A DNA stretch of 64,000 bases, from contig NZ_CP012898.1 in NCBI RefSeq assembly GCF_001310225.1, positions 1,736,001 to 1,800,000 of the forward strand, written 5' to 3'. How positions within the stretch are numbered: the first letter of the stretch is position 1; every line of letters starts with the position of its first letter. A model generated the notes under the pieces. It did not search any database, was not told the DNA's origin, and worked only from the letters and a program-made list of their open reading frames with translations. A program made the position numbers and the translations under genes. The stretch is from Pseudalgibacter alginicilyticus. Lineage in GTDB: Bacteria; Bacteroidota; Bacteroidia; Flavobacteriales; Flavobacteriaceae. This document shows positions 56,039 through 64,000 of this stretch, piece by piece.

Positions 56039-56186
56039 AATGATAATTACAATATTAAATACTTAGTTTTCAACAACTTAAACACAACACAAATACGTTA
56101 AACATCGTAAAAATAAAACGATGAATTCTCAATTTAGGAAACCAAATTATACATTCGTAGCACAATAAGAAAATATATTTTAATAA

Positions 56187-57365
56187 ATGTCTGATAACAT
56201 CGTACAAATTTTTGACACCACCCTACGTGACGGCGAGCAAGTACCTGGTTGTAAACTAAATACTGACCAAAAATTAATTATTGCAGAGCAACTTGACTTT
56301 TTAGGTGTTGACATCATTGAAGCTGGTTTCCCTGTTTCAAGCCCTGGCGATTTTAAATCGGTAGAAGCTATTTCCAAACTTGTTAAAAACGCTTCTGTTT
56401 GTGGTCTTACAAGATCTGTTGAAAATGATATAAAAGTTGCTGCCGAAGCACTAAAATACGCAAAAAAACCAAGAATACACACAGGTATTGGTACTTCTGA
56501 ATCTCATATAAAGCACAAGTTTAAATCTACACAAGATGCCATTATAGAACGTGCTGTAAGAGCCGTAAGCTATGCTAAATCTTTTGTGGAAGACGTGGAG
56601 TTTTATGCTGAAGATGCTGGTAGAACAGATAATGCTTATTTAGCTCGTGTTTGCGAAGCTGTTATTAAAGCAGGTGCAACAGTATTAAATATCCCTGACA
56701 CTACTGGTTACTGCTTACCAAGTGAATATGGAGCAAAAATAAAATACCTTAAAGAAAACGTAAAGGGTATTGAAAAGGCCGTTTTGTCCTGCCATTGCCA
56801 TAACGATTTAGGTTTAGCAACAGCTAATTCTATTGAAGGTGTTATTAATGGTGCCAGACAAATAGAATGTACTATTAATGGTATTGGTGAACGTGCTGGA
56901 AACACCGCTTTAGAAGAAGTTGTCATGATTTTAAAACAACACCCATACTTAAATTTAGATACTAATATTCGTACTGAAATGCTTTATGGCATTAGCCAAT
57001 TGGTATCTGACAATATGGGTATTTATACCCAGCCCAACAAAGCTATTGTAGGTGCTAATGCATTTGCCCACAGCTCTGGAATTCATCAAGATGGTGTTAT
57101 TAAAAATCGTGAAACTTACGAGATTATAGACCCTAAGGATGTTGGCGTAACAGAATCTGCAATTGTACTTACTGCAAGAAGTGGAAGAGCCGCTTTGGCA
57201 TATAGAGCAAAAAATATAGGCTATGAATTAACAAAACTTCAATTAGATGAAATTTATGTTGATTTCTTAAACTTTGCAGATAAAAAGAAAGAAATTGTTG
57301 ATACCGATATTCATGAAATCATAGAGTCCAGTTCTGTTTTTAAAGAAATCAACACATCGTCATAA
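56187..57365 (+). CDS. leuA: 2-isopropylmalate synthase, short form
   Basis: First committed step of leucine synthesis. The 392-residue protein has the DRE-TIM barrel with [12 protein letters not shown] at the start (Arg and Asp of the active site) and the metal-binding [13 protein letters not shown] (near 207). Substrate-binding [13 protein letters not shown] lies near 232. It lacks the roughly 120-residue C-terminal LeuA dimer/regulatory domain of long forms, so direct leucine feedback inhibition at that domain is not expected. It is 15 bases upstream of leuB. leuC and leuD are not adjacent. Related homocitrate or citramalate synthases are alternatives, made unlikely by leuB. Confidence 0.9.
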   Translation: MSDNIVQIFDTTLRDGEQVPGCKLNTDQKLIIAEQLDFLGVDIIEAGFPVSSPGDFKSVEAISKLVKNASVCGLTRSVENDIKVAAEALKYAKKPRIHTGIGTSESHIKHKFKSTQDAIIERAVRAVSYAKSFVEDVEFYAEDAGRTDNAYLARVCEAVIKAGATVLNIPDTTGYCLPSEYGAKIKYLKENVKGIEKAVLSCHCHNDLGLATANSIEGVINGARQIECTINGIGERAGNTALEEVVMILKQHPYLNLDTNIRTEMLYGISQLVSDNMGIYTQPNKAIVGANAFAHSSGIHQDGVIKNRETYEIIDPKDVGVTESAIVLTARSGRAALAYRAKNIGYELTKLQLDEIYVDFLNFADKKKEIVDTDIHEIIESSSVFKEINTSS

Positions 57366-57380
57366 AATAGGTTTAAAAAA

Positions 57381-58499
57381 ATGAAGTTACATATCGCTGT
57401 TTTACCGGGTGATGGCATAGGTCCAGAAGTAATTGCTCAAGCTGTAAAAGCGCTGAAAAGCATTGCTACAGTATACGATCATATATTTACTTTTGAATAT
57501 GGTTTAGTAGGTGCAGCAGCGATTAACAAAACTGGCATTGCTTTACCTGAAGAAACATTAGCTCTTTGTAAAAAAGCAGACACTATTTTATTTGGAGCTA
57601 TTGGTTCCCCTAAATATGAGAACGATCCTGAGGCTAAAATAAGACCAGAACAAGGTCTTTTAGGTTTACGAAAAGAACTTGATTTACACACAAATATTAG
57701 ACCTGTAGTTGCTTATGAAGATTTATCTAATAAATCGCCTTTAAGAAAAAAATGGATTAAAGATGTCAATCTTTGTTTTTATAGAGAACTTACAGGAGGT
57801 ATTTATTTTGGTGAAAAAACATTTAGTGAAGACGGCAATACGGCTACAGATACTTGTACTTACACGCGCAATGAAATAGAACGTGTAGCTCACCGAGCTT
57901 TTAAAGCAGCCCAATCTAGGAAACACAAATTAACTTTAGTAGATAAAGCCAATGTATTAGCAAGTTCAAAACTTTGGAGAAAAATTATTAAAGAAATAGC
58001 TATACAATATCCTGACGTGGCGGTTAACTACTTGTATGTTGACCAAGTTGCCATGCAACTTATTTTAAATCCAAAACAGTTTGACATTATACTAATTGAA
58101 AATATGTTTGGAGATATTATTTCTGAAGAGGCGAGTGTTATTGTTGGCTCTATAGGCTTATTGGCATCTGCATCTATTGGAGATAAATATTCCATGTTTG
58201 AACCAATACATGGTGCTTATTACAAAGCGACTGATAGAGGTATTGCAAACCCAATTGCAGCTATTTTGTCTGCTGCTATGTTATTAGAACACTTTGATTT
58301 ATATGAGGAGGCTAATCTTATCAAAAAAGCGGTTGATAAATCATTACAATTACAAATTACAACGCCCGATTTAAATACTAAATACGATAATATATCAACT
58401 AGTAAAGTAGGTGATTTTATTGAAGATTTTATTAATAATCCAGAAGAAACCAATTTAAACTTTACAAACATACATTTAGGACAATCCACTATAATTTAA
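57381..58499 (+). CDS. leuB: 3-isopropylmalate dehydrogenase
   Basis: NAD-dependent oxidative decarboxylation of 3-isopropylmalate. The 372-residue protein shows VLPGDGIGPEV at the start, the substrate Arg/Glu region PEQGLLGLRKELDLHTNIRP (near 93-112), NMFGDIISEEA (near 240) and the cofactor-binding EPIHGAYY (near 274). It forms an operon with leuA and ends at a bidirectional terminator. Confidence 0.96.
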   Translation: MKLHIAVLPGDGIGPEVIAQAVKALKSIATVYDHIFTFEYGLVGAAAINKTGIALPEETLALCKKADTILFGAIGSPKYENDPEAKIRPEQGLLGLRKELDLHTNIRPVVAYEDLSNKSPLRKKWIKDVNLCFYRELTGGIYFGEKTFSEDGNTATDTCTYTRNEIERVAHRAFKAAQSRKHKLTLVDKANVLASSKLWRKIIKEIAIQYPDVAVNYLYVDQVAMQLILNPKQFDIILIENMFGDIISEEASVIVGSIGLLASASIGDKYSMFEPIHGAYYKATDRGIANPIAAILSAAMLLEHFDLYEEANLIKKAVDKSLQLQITTPDLNTKYDNISTSKVGDFIEDFINNPEETNLNFTNIHLGQSTII

Positions 58500-58536
58500 T
58501 TATTTGAGTTAGTCACCAAAATTAATTTAGGATTTA

Positions 58537-58566
58537 AAAAGAGTGCTTATTATTAAGCACTCTTTT
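58537..58566. terminator. Bidirectional terminator between leuB and the arginine operon
   Basis: Arms 58537-58549 and 58554-58566 (AAAAGAGTGCTTA with TAAGCACTCTTTT) around TTAT, with T-rich sequence on the plus side and A-rich on the other. It ends leuAB and the esterase gene. Confidence 0.9.
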
Positions 58567-58573
58567 ATTTTAT

Positions 58574-59485
58574 CTAAATACCTTTTAACCAATCATACAA
58601 TCTATCTGGCCAAGTTTGTAAATAGTCCTTCCCAATAGCTAAACTAAAGCCATGTCCTCCATAAGGATAAATATGCATTTCAGTTTTTACATTATTTGAT
58701 CTAAGAGCATTATAAAAATTCAAACTATTTTCAACTGGTACTAACTCATCATCCCCAGAATGCACTATAAAAGTTGGTGGTGTGTTTTTACTAACATGCA
58801 ATTCGTTAGAAAATTTTTCTACCAATTTTTCATCAGGTATTTTACCTAATAAACTATTACGCGATCCTTTATGAGTAAAATTGCTTTTCATAGTCACAAC
58901 TGGATACAATAAAACCATAAAATCTGGTCGTGCAGAAATAATATCTACATTAGATTCTTTAAAATGATTTGGATAATTAAACTGGGTTCCTAATGTTGAT
59001 GCTAAATGTCCTCCTGCCGAAAAGCCCATAACACCTATTTTATTTTTATTAATATGCCATTTTTCAGCATGAAACCGTAACAACCTTATTGCTCGCTGAG
59101 CATCTTGTAATGGTGCTTCGTAAGACACTTTAATAGATTTTGAATCTGGCAACCTATATTTCAACACAAATGCAGCAATTCCCTTGGTGTTAAACCATTT
59201 AGCAATATCAATACCCTCCCAATCATACGCTAATGCCTGATATCCACCTCCTGGACAAATTACAACAGCTTTTCCAGTATTGTTTTTCTTTGAAGGTAAA
59301 TAGACTTCTAATGTAGGTTCTTGCACTTTTGATATTCTGATAATATCTGTGTTGGTTATGATTTCTAACTCCTCTGAATTTTGACTATTTGGAATGATAT
59401 CATCCCATAATTGTATAATGTCATTTTGACTAAAAATAGGGTGAATCATAATATACAAATTAAAAATTATTATATAGAATTTCAA
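58574..59485 (-). CDS. Exported alpha/beta hydrolase (esterase, BD-FAE/acetylxylan esterase-like)
   Basis: A 303-residue serine hydrolase with oxyanion motif CPGGGYQ (near 75), nucleophile GFSAGGHLA (near 153), Asp in HSGDDELVP (near 248) and His in YGGHGFS (near 280). Counting from the TTG at 59485, the first 20 residues (KFYIIIFNLYIMIHPIFSQ) make a good signal peptide. From the ATG at 59449 the protein would lack one. The TTG also coincides with a TAAATTTG box, so the start is uncertain. It may remove acetyl or feruloyl groups from carbohydrates. It is the last gene after argH and a methyltransferase. Confidence 0.83.
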   Translation of the reverse strand: MKFYIIIFNLYIMIHPIFSQNDIIQLWDDIIPNSQNSEELEIITNTDIIRISKVQEPTLEVYLPSKKNNTGKAVVICPGGGYQALAYDWEGIDIAKWFNTKGIAAFVLKYRLPDSKSIKVSYEAPLQDAQRAIRLLRFHAEKWHINKNKIGVMGFSAGGHLASTLGTQFNYPNHFKESNVDIISARPDFMVLLYPVVTMKSNFTHKGSRNSLLGKIPDEKLVEKFSNELHVSKNTPPTFIVHSGDDELVPVENSLNFYNALRSNNVKTEMHIYPYGGHGFSLAIGKDYLQTWPDRLYDWLKGI

Positions 59486-59493
59486 ATTTATTT

Positions 59494-60249
59494 CTAATTA
59501 GAATTTAAAATATTTTTCAAGCTATCAAAATCTATAAGATTAAGATAGTCCTTACGGTTTTCTTCTAAAAGATAATATTCATAAAATGGATTTGTAGCTG
59601 AAATACTCTTACCTATATTATGTGTTTTTGACAAAATGCCAACTCCCCAATTAGTATCTACACAACAGGAATAAACAGATGGATTAAAGCGCCATTTCAA
59701 AAAAGCTTTCCATGTGGTCCCGTTCCAATATCCCTTTGCTGGAGTTTTAAAAAACCCAAAGGTTTCTCTGGCATGCCATTCAGTTGGCGGATTACAATCA
59801 TGTAGCACTATAAAACCATCCTCTGTTATAAAATCTAAAGCATTTTTAATGTCTTTATTCACCTGTTCGGCATAGTGTAAACCATCAATAAAAACAACAT
59901 TAAATTTAATATTTGAAGAAAGAACTTGATTTGAATTCAGCTTTTCAAAAAACACATCACTAGTCATTTTAAAATCTACAGGATTTTCTTCAAATTCTAA
60001 TCCTGGATCTACACTGTACTTTGTGGTAGCTTTAATATGATTGAAATTGTGATCTGGATTCCTAACGCCAATTTCTAAATAAGTTGTTTCTTCATTAAAC
60101 AAAGACAATAAAAAATTTATCACCTCAGTTCGGGAGTGTGGTTTTTCCAATTCTATTTTAGTCCGTTTTTGACCTTCAATAAAAATAGGACTATTAAGAA
60201 ATTCTTTACCATGAATAAAATACCACACCAATCTTTTTAATTTTTTCAT
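59494..60249 (-). CDS. Class I SAM-dependent methyltransferase
   Basis: A 251-residue protein with a Rossmann-type methyltransferase core: TTYLEIGVRNP (SAM-binding motif I, near 55), FNVVFIDGLHYAEQV (near 117) and GFIVLHDCNPP (near 145), the pattern of the Methyltransf_24 / cephalosporin-hydroxylase-like group. The N-terminal 35 residues are basic and hydrophobic. It lies five bases after argH and nine before the esterase, so it is probably read with the arginine genes although no arginine-related role is known. The substrate is unknown; sugar or surface-glycan modification is one possibility for the group. Confidence 0.83.
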   Translation of the reverse strand: MKKLKRLVWYFIHGKEFLNSPIFIEGQKRTKIELEKPHSRTEVINFLLSLFNEETTYLEIGVRNPDHNFNHIKATTKYSVDPGLEFEENPVDFKMTSDVFFEKLNSNQVLSSNIKFNVVFIDGLHYAEQVNKDIKNALDFITEDGFIVLHDCNPPTEWHARETFGFFKTPAKGYWNGTTWKAFLKWRFNPSVYSCCVDTNWGVGILSKTHNIGKSISATNPFYEYYLLEENRKDYLNLIDFDSLKNILNSN

Positions 60250-60254
60250 AATAA

Positions 60255-61529
60255 CTAATTAGGAAATTTAGCCTTTATTTTATCCAAGCAGAGATTATGA
60301 ATACTACCCTCATGGGTATGTTTTTTTGAAATATCAGGTACGTAAGTACCATCTTGTACTTGACCTCCAATTTCCTGATAAGCCTCCCTAAACGTTTGAC
60401 CTTCAACTACTAAGCTATTAATATTATCAACTGTGAATAAATACTTGTACAGATTGCTGTGAACATCTATATCTTTCACGATAATTTGTTGGATGGAGAA
60501 ATTAAAAATATCTAAAATATCTTTAGTTTCTTCAAAAGCAGCAATCATATTTTCTTTTAGTAACTGAAAATCTCTATGATAGCCACTAGGCAAATTATTG
60601 GTTATTAAAATCATTTCTGTTTGCAAAGCTTGAATCTTGTTGCATTTCCCTCGAATCAATTCAAAAACATCAGGATTCTTTTTATGTGGCATAATACTGC
60701 TACCTGTAGTTAACTCATCTGGAAAAGTTACAAATCCAAAATTTTGACTCATATATAAACATATATCCATAGCAAAACGCGATAGCGTATTACACAAACC
60801 GCCTAAGCCAGCAGCTATGGTACGTTCATTTTTTCCACGTCCCATTTGAGCAGCTACCACATTATATTTTAAGGTTGAAAAAGCCATTTCTTTGGTAGTA
60901 AATTCTCTATCAATGGGAAAGGAACTTCCGTATCCAGCCGCAGAACCTAATGGATTTTGGTCTACAGTTTTAATGGCAGCATTTAATAAGTAAACATCGT
61001 CTATCATCAATTCCGCATACGCTGAAAACCACAAACCGAATGACGATGGCATAGCCACTTGCAAGTGTGTGTAACCGGGAAGCACTTTATCTTTATACTT
61101 CTCAGCTAGCGATAATAGGGTTTCAAAAAGCGTCTGCGTTTTTTCTTTTACCAAACTCAAATTTTCTTTGTAATATAAATGGAGAGCCACCAAAACTTGA
61201 TCGTTTCTTGATCGTGCAGTATGAATTTTTTTACCAACATCTCCTAAAGATTTAGTTAATTCAAATTCAATTTTAGAATGTACATCTTCAAACTGGCTGT
61301 CAATTTCAAAACTACCTGCTTCAATTTGTGCTGACAAAACATCTAAGCCCCCTAATAATTGTTCTAATTCCTCAACTGTTAAAATACCTATTTTTTGAAG
61401 CATTTTAGCATGAGCTTTTGATGCAATAATATCATATTTTGCTATGTGAATATCAATTTCCCTATCGTTTCCAACTGTAAATTGTTCTATTTTTTTATCT
61501 ATTGATATGCCTTTGTCCCAGAGTTTCAT
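60255..61529 (-). CDS. argH: Argininosuccinate lyase
   Basis: Last step of arginine synthesis, cleaving argininosuccinate to arginine and fumarate. The 424-residue protein has the fumarase/aspartase-superfamily signature GSSIMPHKKNPD (near 270) with the catalytic Ser loop, SRNDQVLVALHL (near 107) and GYTHLQVAMP (near 152). It is slightly shorter than the enterobacterial enzyme. It lies between argE and a methyltransferase gene in the operon. Confidence 0.96.
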   Translation of the reverse strand: MKLWDKGISIDKKIEQFTVGNDREIDIHIAKYDIIASKAHAKMLQKIGILTVEELEQLLGGLDVLSAQIEAGSFEIDSQFEDVHSKIEFELTKSLGDVGKKIHTARSRNDQVLVALHLYYKENLSLVKEKTQTLFETLLSLAEKYKDKVLPGYTHLQVAMPSSFGLWFSAYAELMIDDVYLLNAAIKTVDQNPLGSAAGYGSSFPIDREFTTKEMAFSTLKYNVVAAQMGRGKNERTIAAGLGGLCNTLSRFAMDICLYMSQNFGFVTFPDELTTGSSIMPHKKNPDVFELIRGKCNKIQALQTEMILITNNLPSGYHRDFQLLKENMIAAFEETKDILDIFNFSIQQIIVKDIDVHSNLYKYLFTVDNINSLVVEGQTFREAYQEIGGQVQDGTYVPDISKKHTHEGSIHNLCLDKIKAKFPN

Positions 61530-61566
61530 TTTGTAAAAATGTTTATTTGTTTATGAACTGATTTGC

Positions 61567-62634
61567 TTAAACGATTACCCGATTCAACAATTCAATATAA
61601 ATTTTTATGCCTTCTTCAATTTCATACAAATGAATATATTCATCTGCAGAATGCGAGCGCGTACTATCACCCGGGCCTAATTTAAGCGACTTGCATGATA
61701 ACCAAGCTTGATCAGACAAAGTTGGTGATCCGTAAGGTTTTCGTCCCATAGCAATACCAGCTTTCACTAATGGATGATCCATTGGAATTGACGATGAATT
61801 TAAATGCAAACTTCGTGGTTTAATACTTGCACAGGGTGCATTTTTTTCAAGAAACTCTGCTATTTCCGCATTAGTATATTTATCATTAACACGAACATCA
61901 ATTACCAATTCTACTTCTGCTGGCACCACATTGTGCTGTTTTCCTGCATTAATTTGAGTAACCGTTAATTTAACATCACCTAAAGTTTCCGAACCTTTTT
62001 CAAACTTTACATTTTTAAACCATTGTAAAGTTTCAATCATCTTATAAATAGGATTATCATCATTTGGGTGTGCAGCATGACTAGCAGTTCCTTGTATCTT
62101 AGCATCAAAAACCACCAAACCTTTTTCGGCAACCGCTAAATTCATCAACGTTGGTTCTCCTACTATGGCAACATCAATTTTAGGAATAATTTTCAACATG
62201 CTATTCAATCCATTTGGACCACTACTTTCCTCTTCTGCAGAAGCTACCAAAATCAAATTATATTTTAAATCTTTATAATTATAAAAATGAGTAAAAGTAG
62301 CAATTAGAGACACCAAACAACCACCTGCATCATTACTACCCAAACCGTATAATTTACCATCTTCAACAATGGCTTTCAATGGATCTTTGGTATATGCACT
62401 ATTCGGTTTTACAGTATCATGATGTGAATTTAGTAACATATTTGGTTTGCTCTCATCAAAATACTTATTGATTGCCCAAACATTATTTTTCGTCCTTTTA
62501 TAATCTATATTATTGCTTTTGAACCAAGCTTCAATATGCCTTGCAGTTTTATCTTCTTCGGTAGAAAAAGATTGCGTTTCTATTAACCTTTTAAGTAACG
62601 CAATAGCATCATTTGATAATTGTTTTTGCGTCAT
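61567..62634 (-). CDS. argE: N-acyl-ornithine/citrulline deacylase (ArgE-like, M20 family)
   Basis: Zinc hydrolase that removes the N-acyl group in the arginine pathway. Metal and catalytic residues are visible: NSHHDTVKP (near 70), GLGSNDAGG (near 100) and the base in SAEEESSGPNG (near 133). The dimerisation domain lies in the middle. I take the ATG at 62634, one base after the argB stop. An ATG at 62664 would overlap argB by 29 bases. With a carbamoyltransferase of the AOTCase kind upstream, its true substrate may be acyl-citrulline rather than acyl-ornithine. Confidence 0.92.
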   Translation of the reverse strand: MTQKQLSNDAIALLKRLIETQSFSTEEDKTARHIEAWFKSNNIDYKRTKNNVWAINKYFDESKPNMLLNSHHDTVKPNSAYTKDPLKAIVEDGKLYGLGSNDAGGCLVSLIATFTHFYNYKDLKYNLILVASAEEESSGPNGLNSMLKIIPKIDVAIVGEPTLMNLAVAEKGLVVFDAKIQGTASHAAHPNDDNPIYKMIETLQWFKNVKFEKGSETLGDVKLTVTQINAGKQHNVVPAEVELVIDVRVNDKYTNAEIAEFLEKNAPCASIKPRSLHLNSSSIPMDHPLVKAGIAMGRKPYGSPTLSDQAWLSCKSLKLGPGDSTRSHSADEYIHLYEIEEGIKIYIELLNRVIV

Positions 62635-62635
62635 T

Positions 62636-63412
62636 TTACAAGGTGATTTTGGTGAAGTTATCATTTGCTTTGATCAACATATCTGTATTTCCCATATTAA
62701 TTGTATTGACTCCATTTTTTAAAGCATCAAAACAATTTTCCAATTTAGGAAGCATCCCATCTGCAATAATTCCTCTATCTAACAAATATTTATATGTTTT
62801 AGAATCAATATGTTTTATCACTGAATTTTTATCTTGTATGTTTTCTAAAACACCATTCAATTCAAAACAATAATAAACAGACGTTTTATATAATTTACTC
62901 ATTCCTATGGCTACTTGCGAAGTAATGGTATCTGCATTTGTGTTTAATAATTGTCCGTTACCGTCATGCGTAATGGCACAAAAAACAGGTATAAAATCTG
63001 CTTGAATTAATTTATCTATAGATTCGTGAGCTACTTTTTTAACATCTCCTACAAAACCAAAATCAACTTCTTTAATAGGTCTTTTTTCAGAAGAAATACT
63101 ATTTACATCCGCACCAGTTAACCCAATAGCATTTACATTTAAAGCTTGCAGTTTTGCAACCACATTCTTATTTACCAAACCTCCATAAACCATTGTAATA
63201 ACTTCTAATGTTTTGGCATCCGTAACACGCCTACCATTAACCATTTGAGATTCTATTCCTAGTTTTAAAGCCACAGAGGTAGCACGTTTACCTCCTCCAT
63301 GTACCAAAATCTTTTTCCCTTCTAAATTAGAAAACAATTTCAGAAAAGCATTTAAAGACGTTTCATCTTCAATAATGTTTCCTCCAATTTTGACTATTTT
63401 TAATGTCTCCAT
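62636..63412 (-). CDS. argB: N-acyl-glutamate kinase
   Basis: Phosphorylates N-acetylglutamate (N-succinylglutamate in some Bacteroidota) as the second step of arginine synthesis. The 258-residue amino-acid-kinase-fold protein shows IVKIGGNIIED at the start, VHGGGKRATSVA (near 38) and LTGADVNSI (near 98). It lies between the carbamoyltransferase and argE. The acyl group used cannot be decided from this sequence. Confidence 0.94.
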   Translation of the reverse strand: METLKIVKIGGNIIEDETSLNAFLKLFSNLEGKKILVHGGGKRATSVALKLGIESQMVNGRRVTDAKTLEVITMVYGGLVNKNVVAKLQALNVNAIGLTGADVNSISSEKRPIKEVDFGFVGDVKKVAHESIDKLIQADFIPVFCAITHDGNGQLLNTNADTITSQVAIGMSKLYKTSVYYCFELNGVLENIQDKNSVIKHIDSKTYKYLLDRGIIADGMLPKLENCFDALKNGVNTINMGNTDMLIKANDNFTKITL

Positions 63413-63456
63413 GCTTTATATTTCATTGGTTTTCAACTATGCTAACCTGACTTTAG

Positions 63457-64000
63457 TTAAAGGTTTTCAAGTATTTTTTTAAGCACAGTTTGTGCTGCAA
63501 AAGTTCTATTATTTGCTTGTTGGATTACCAAAGAATTTTCACTATCTAAAACAGCATCAGACACAACTAAGTTTCTTCTAACAGGCAAACAATGCATAAA
63601 TTTAGCATTATTTGTCAATTTCATTTTTTCAGCACTTACCATCCAATCTAAATCGGAATTTAATATTTTTCCGTAGTTAGAGTAAGAACTCCAGTTTTTA
63701 GCATAAATAAAATCGGCATTAGCAAAGGCTTCATCCTGATTATAAATAATAGGTGAATCCCTTGTTATTTCTGGATTTAAATCATAACCTTCCGGGTGTG
63801 TAATAACAAACTCTACGTCCATTTTTTGCATAGCCTGTGTAAAACTATTTGCTACCGCATGTGGCAATGCTTTAACATGTGGTGCCCAAGTAAGTACTAC
63901 TTTAGGTTTTGCTACTTTAGAAAATTCTGAAATGGTTACAGCATCCGTTAAAGCTTGCAATGGATGTCCTGTGGCACTTTCCATACTTACTATTGGCACG
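63457..64000 (-). CDS. N-acetyl/N-succinylornithine carbamoyltransferase, truncated by the window
   Basis: The C-terminal half (181 codons visible) of an ornithine-carbamoyltransferase-like enzyme. ALPHAVANSF and FMHCLPVRRN (the Cys-Leu-Pro loop) match the acyl-ornithine carbamoyltransferase group of Xanthomonas and Bacteroidota rather than classical ArgF. The frame is open through the end of the window; a GTG at 63999 is an internal valine. The N-terminal half, which includes the residue that separates acetyl from succinyl specificity, lies outside. It is the first visible gene of the arginine operon. Confidence 0.9.
   Translation of the reverse strand, partial: VPIVSMESATGHPLQALTDAVTISEFSKVAKPKVVLTWAPHVKALPHAVANSFTQAMQKMDVEFVITHPEGYDLNPEITRDSPIIYNQDEAFANADFIYAKNWSSYSNYGKILNSDLDWMVSAEKMKLTNNAKFMHCLPVRRNLVVSDAVLDSENSLVIQQANNRTFAAQTVLKKILENL

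Noticed and set aside
56121-56168. A 15-codon ORF upstream of leuA that could be a leucine leader peptide
   Set aside because: It contains no Leu codon and only one Val, and no terminator/antiterminator pair follows. It is probably chance.
56039-56186. A T-box or branched-chain attenuator before leuA
   Set aside because: No T-box consensus; only a six-pair CATCGT/ACGATG hairpin without a U-run.
62613-62873. Open frames antisense to argB and argE
   Set aside because: They mirror strong genes with clear motifs on the other strand and have no promoter or family features of their own.

Overview
The window is chromosomal DNA from a member of the Flavobacteriaceae (Bacteroidota). The evidence is AT-rich, densely packed DNA, a gliding-motility ABC ATPase (GldA), a methionine synthase split into two genes, DUF3857 exported proteins, a PagL-like acyloxyacyl hydrolase, and several promoters of the Bacteroidota type (TTTG, 17-19 nt, TAnnTTTG). 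I see no rRNA, tRNA, insertion sequence, prophage or CRISPR array. Almost everything is core metabolism, so the interest lies in gene fusions, leader RNAs and small elements between genes.

Layout. 1-6.8 kb (+): 5'-truncated miaB, a sigma-54-type AAA+ regulator, lptE, a TPR-like protein, secG, groES-groEL. 6.9-8.6 kb (+): an exported protein I cannot name. 8.8-26.3 kb (mostly -): AraC regulator and MFS transporter, polyprenyl diphosphate synthase, rlmN, queA, aroA, a MazG-type pyrophosphohydrolase, two tandem DUF3857 proteins, dtd, rsgA, then the Phe/Tyr operon pheA - aminotransferase - tyrA - DAHP synthase/chorismate mutase. 26.8-31.1 kb (+): gldA, then pta-ackA. 31.1-33.0 kb (-): a GIN-domain lipoprotein and the acyloxyacyl hydrolase.

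33.0-54.4 kb (-) is one long sulfur and methionine block. In transcription order: SAM-I riboswitch - metY - a fused homoserine acyltransferase/aspartokinase/homoserine dehydrogenase - a second transsulfuration-type enzyme - Rrf2 regulator - DUF2061 protein - cysH - cysD - cysN - sulfite reductase with a HEPN-like tail - cobA - siroheme dehydrogenase - ferredoxin-NADP reductase - cysE - cysM - a second SAM-I riboswitch - metH N-terminal part - metH C-terminal part - metF. Together these take sulfate to sulfide (including making siroheme and supplying electrons), aspartate to activated homoserine, sulfide to cysteine or homocysteine, and homocysteine to methionine.

54.5-64 kb: a helical-repeat protein (-), leuA-leuB (+), and an arginine operon (-) of carbamoyltransferase (cut by the window end), argB, argE, argH, followed by a methyltransferase and an exported esterase.

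The most striking non-coding structure is a complete ribosome-mediated attenuator ahead of pheA (26,336-26,472, minus strand). It has a 27-codon leader peptide with six Phe and three Tyr codons, a GAAA-loop terminator with eight Us, and an exactly complementary antiterminator strand overlapping the last codons of the peptide. Also notable are an inverted repeat in the cys operon promoter next to an Rrf2 gene, a shared leader element before tyrA and metF, and a 27-codon orphan ORF between rlmN and queA.
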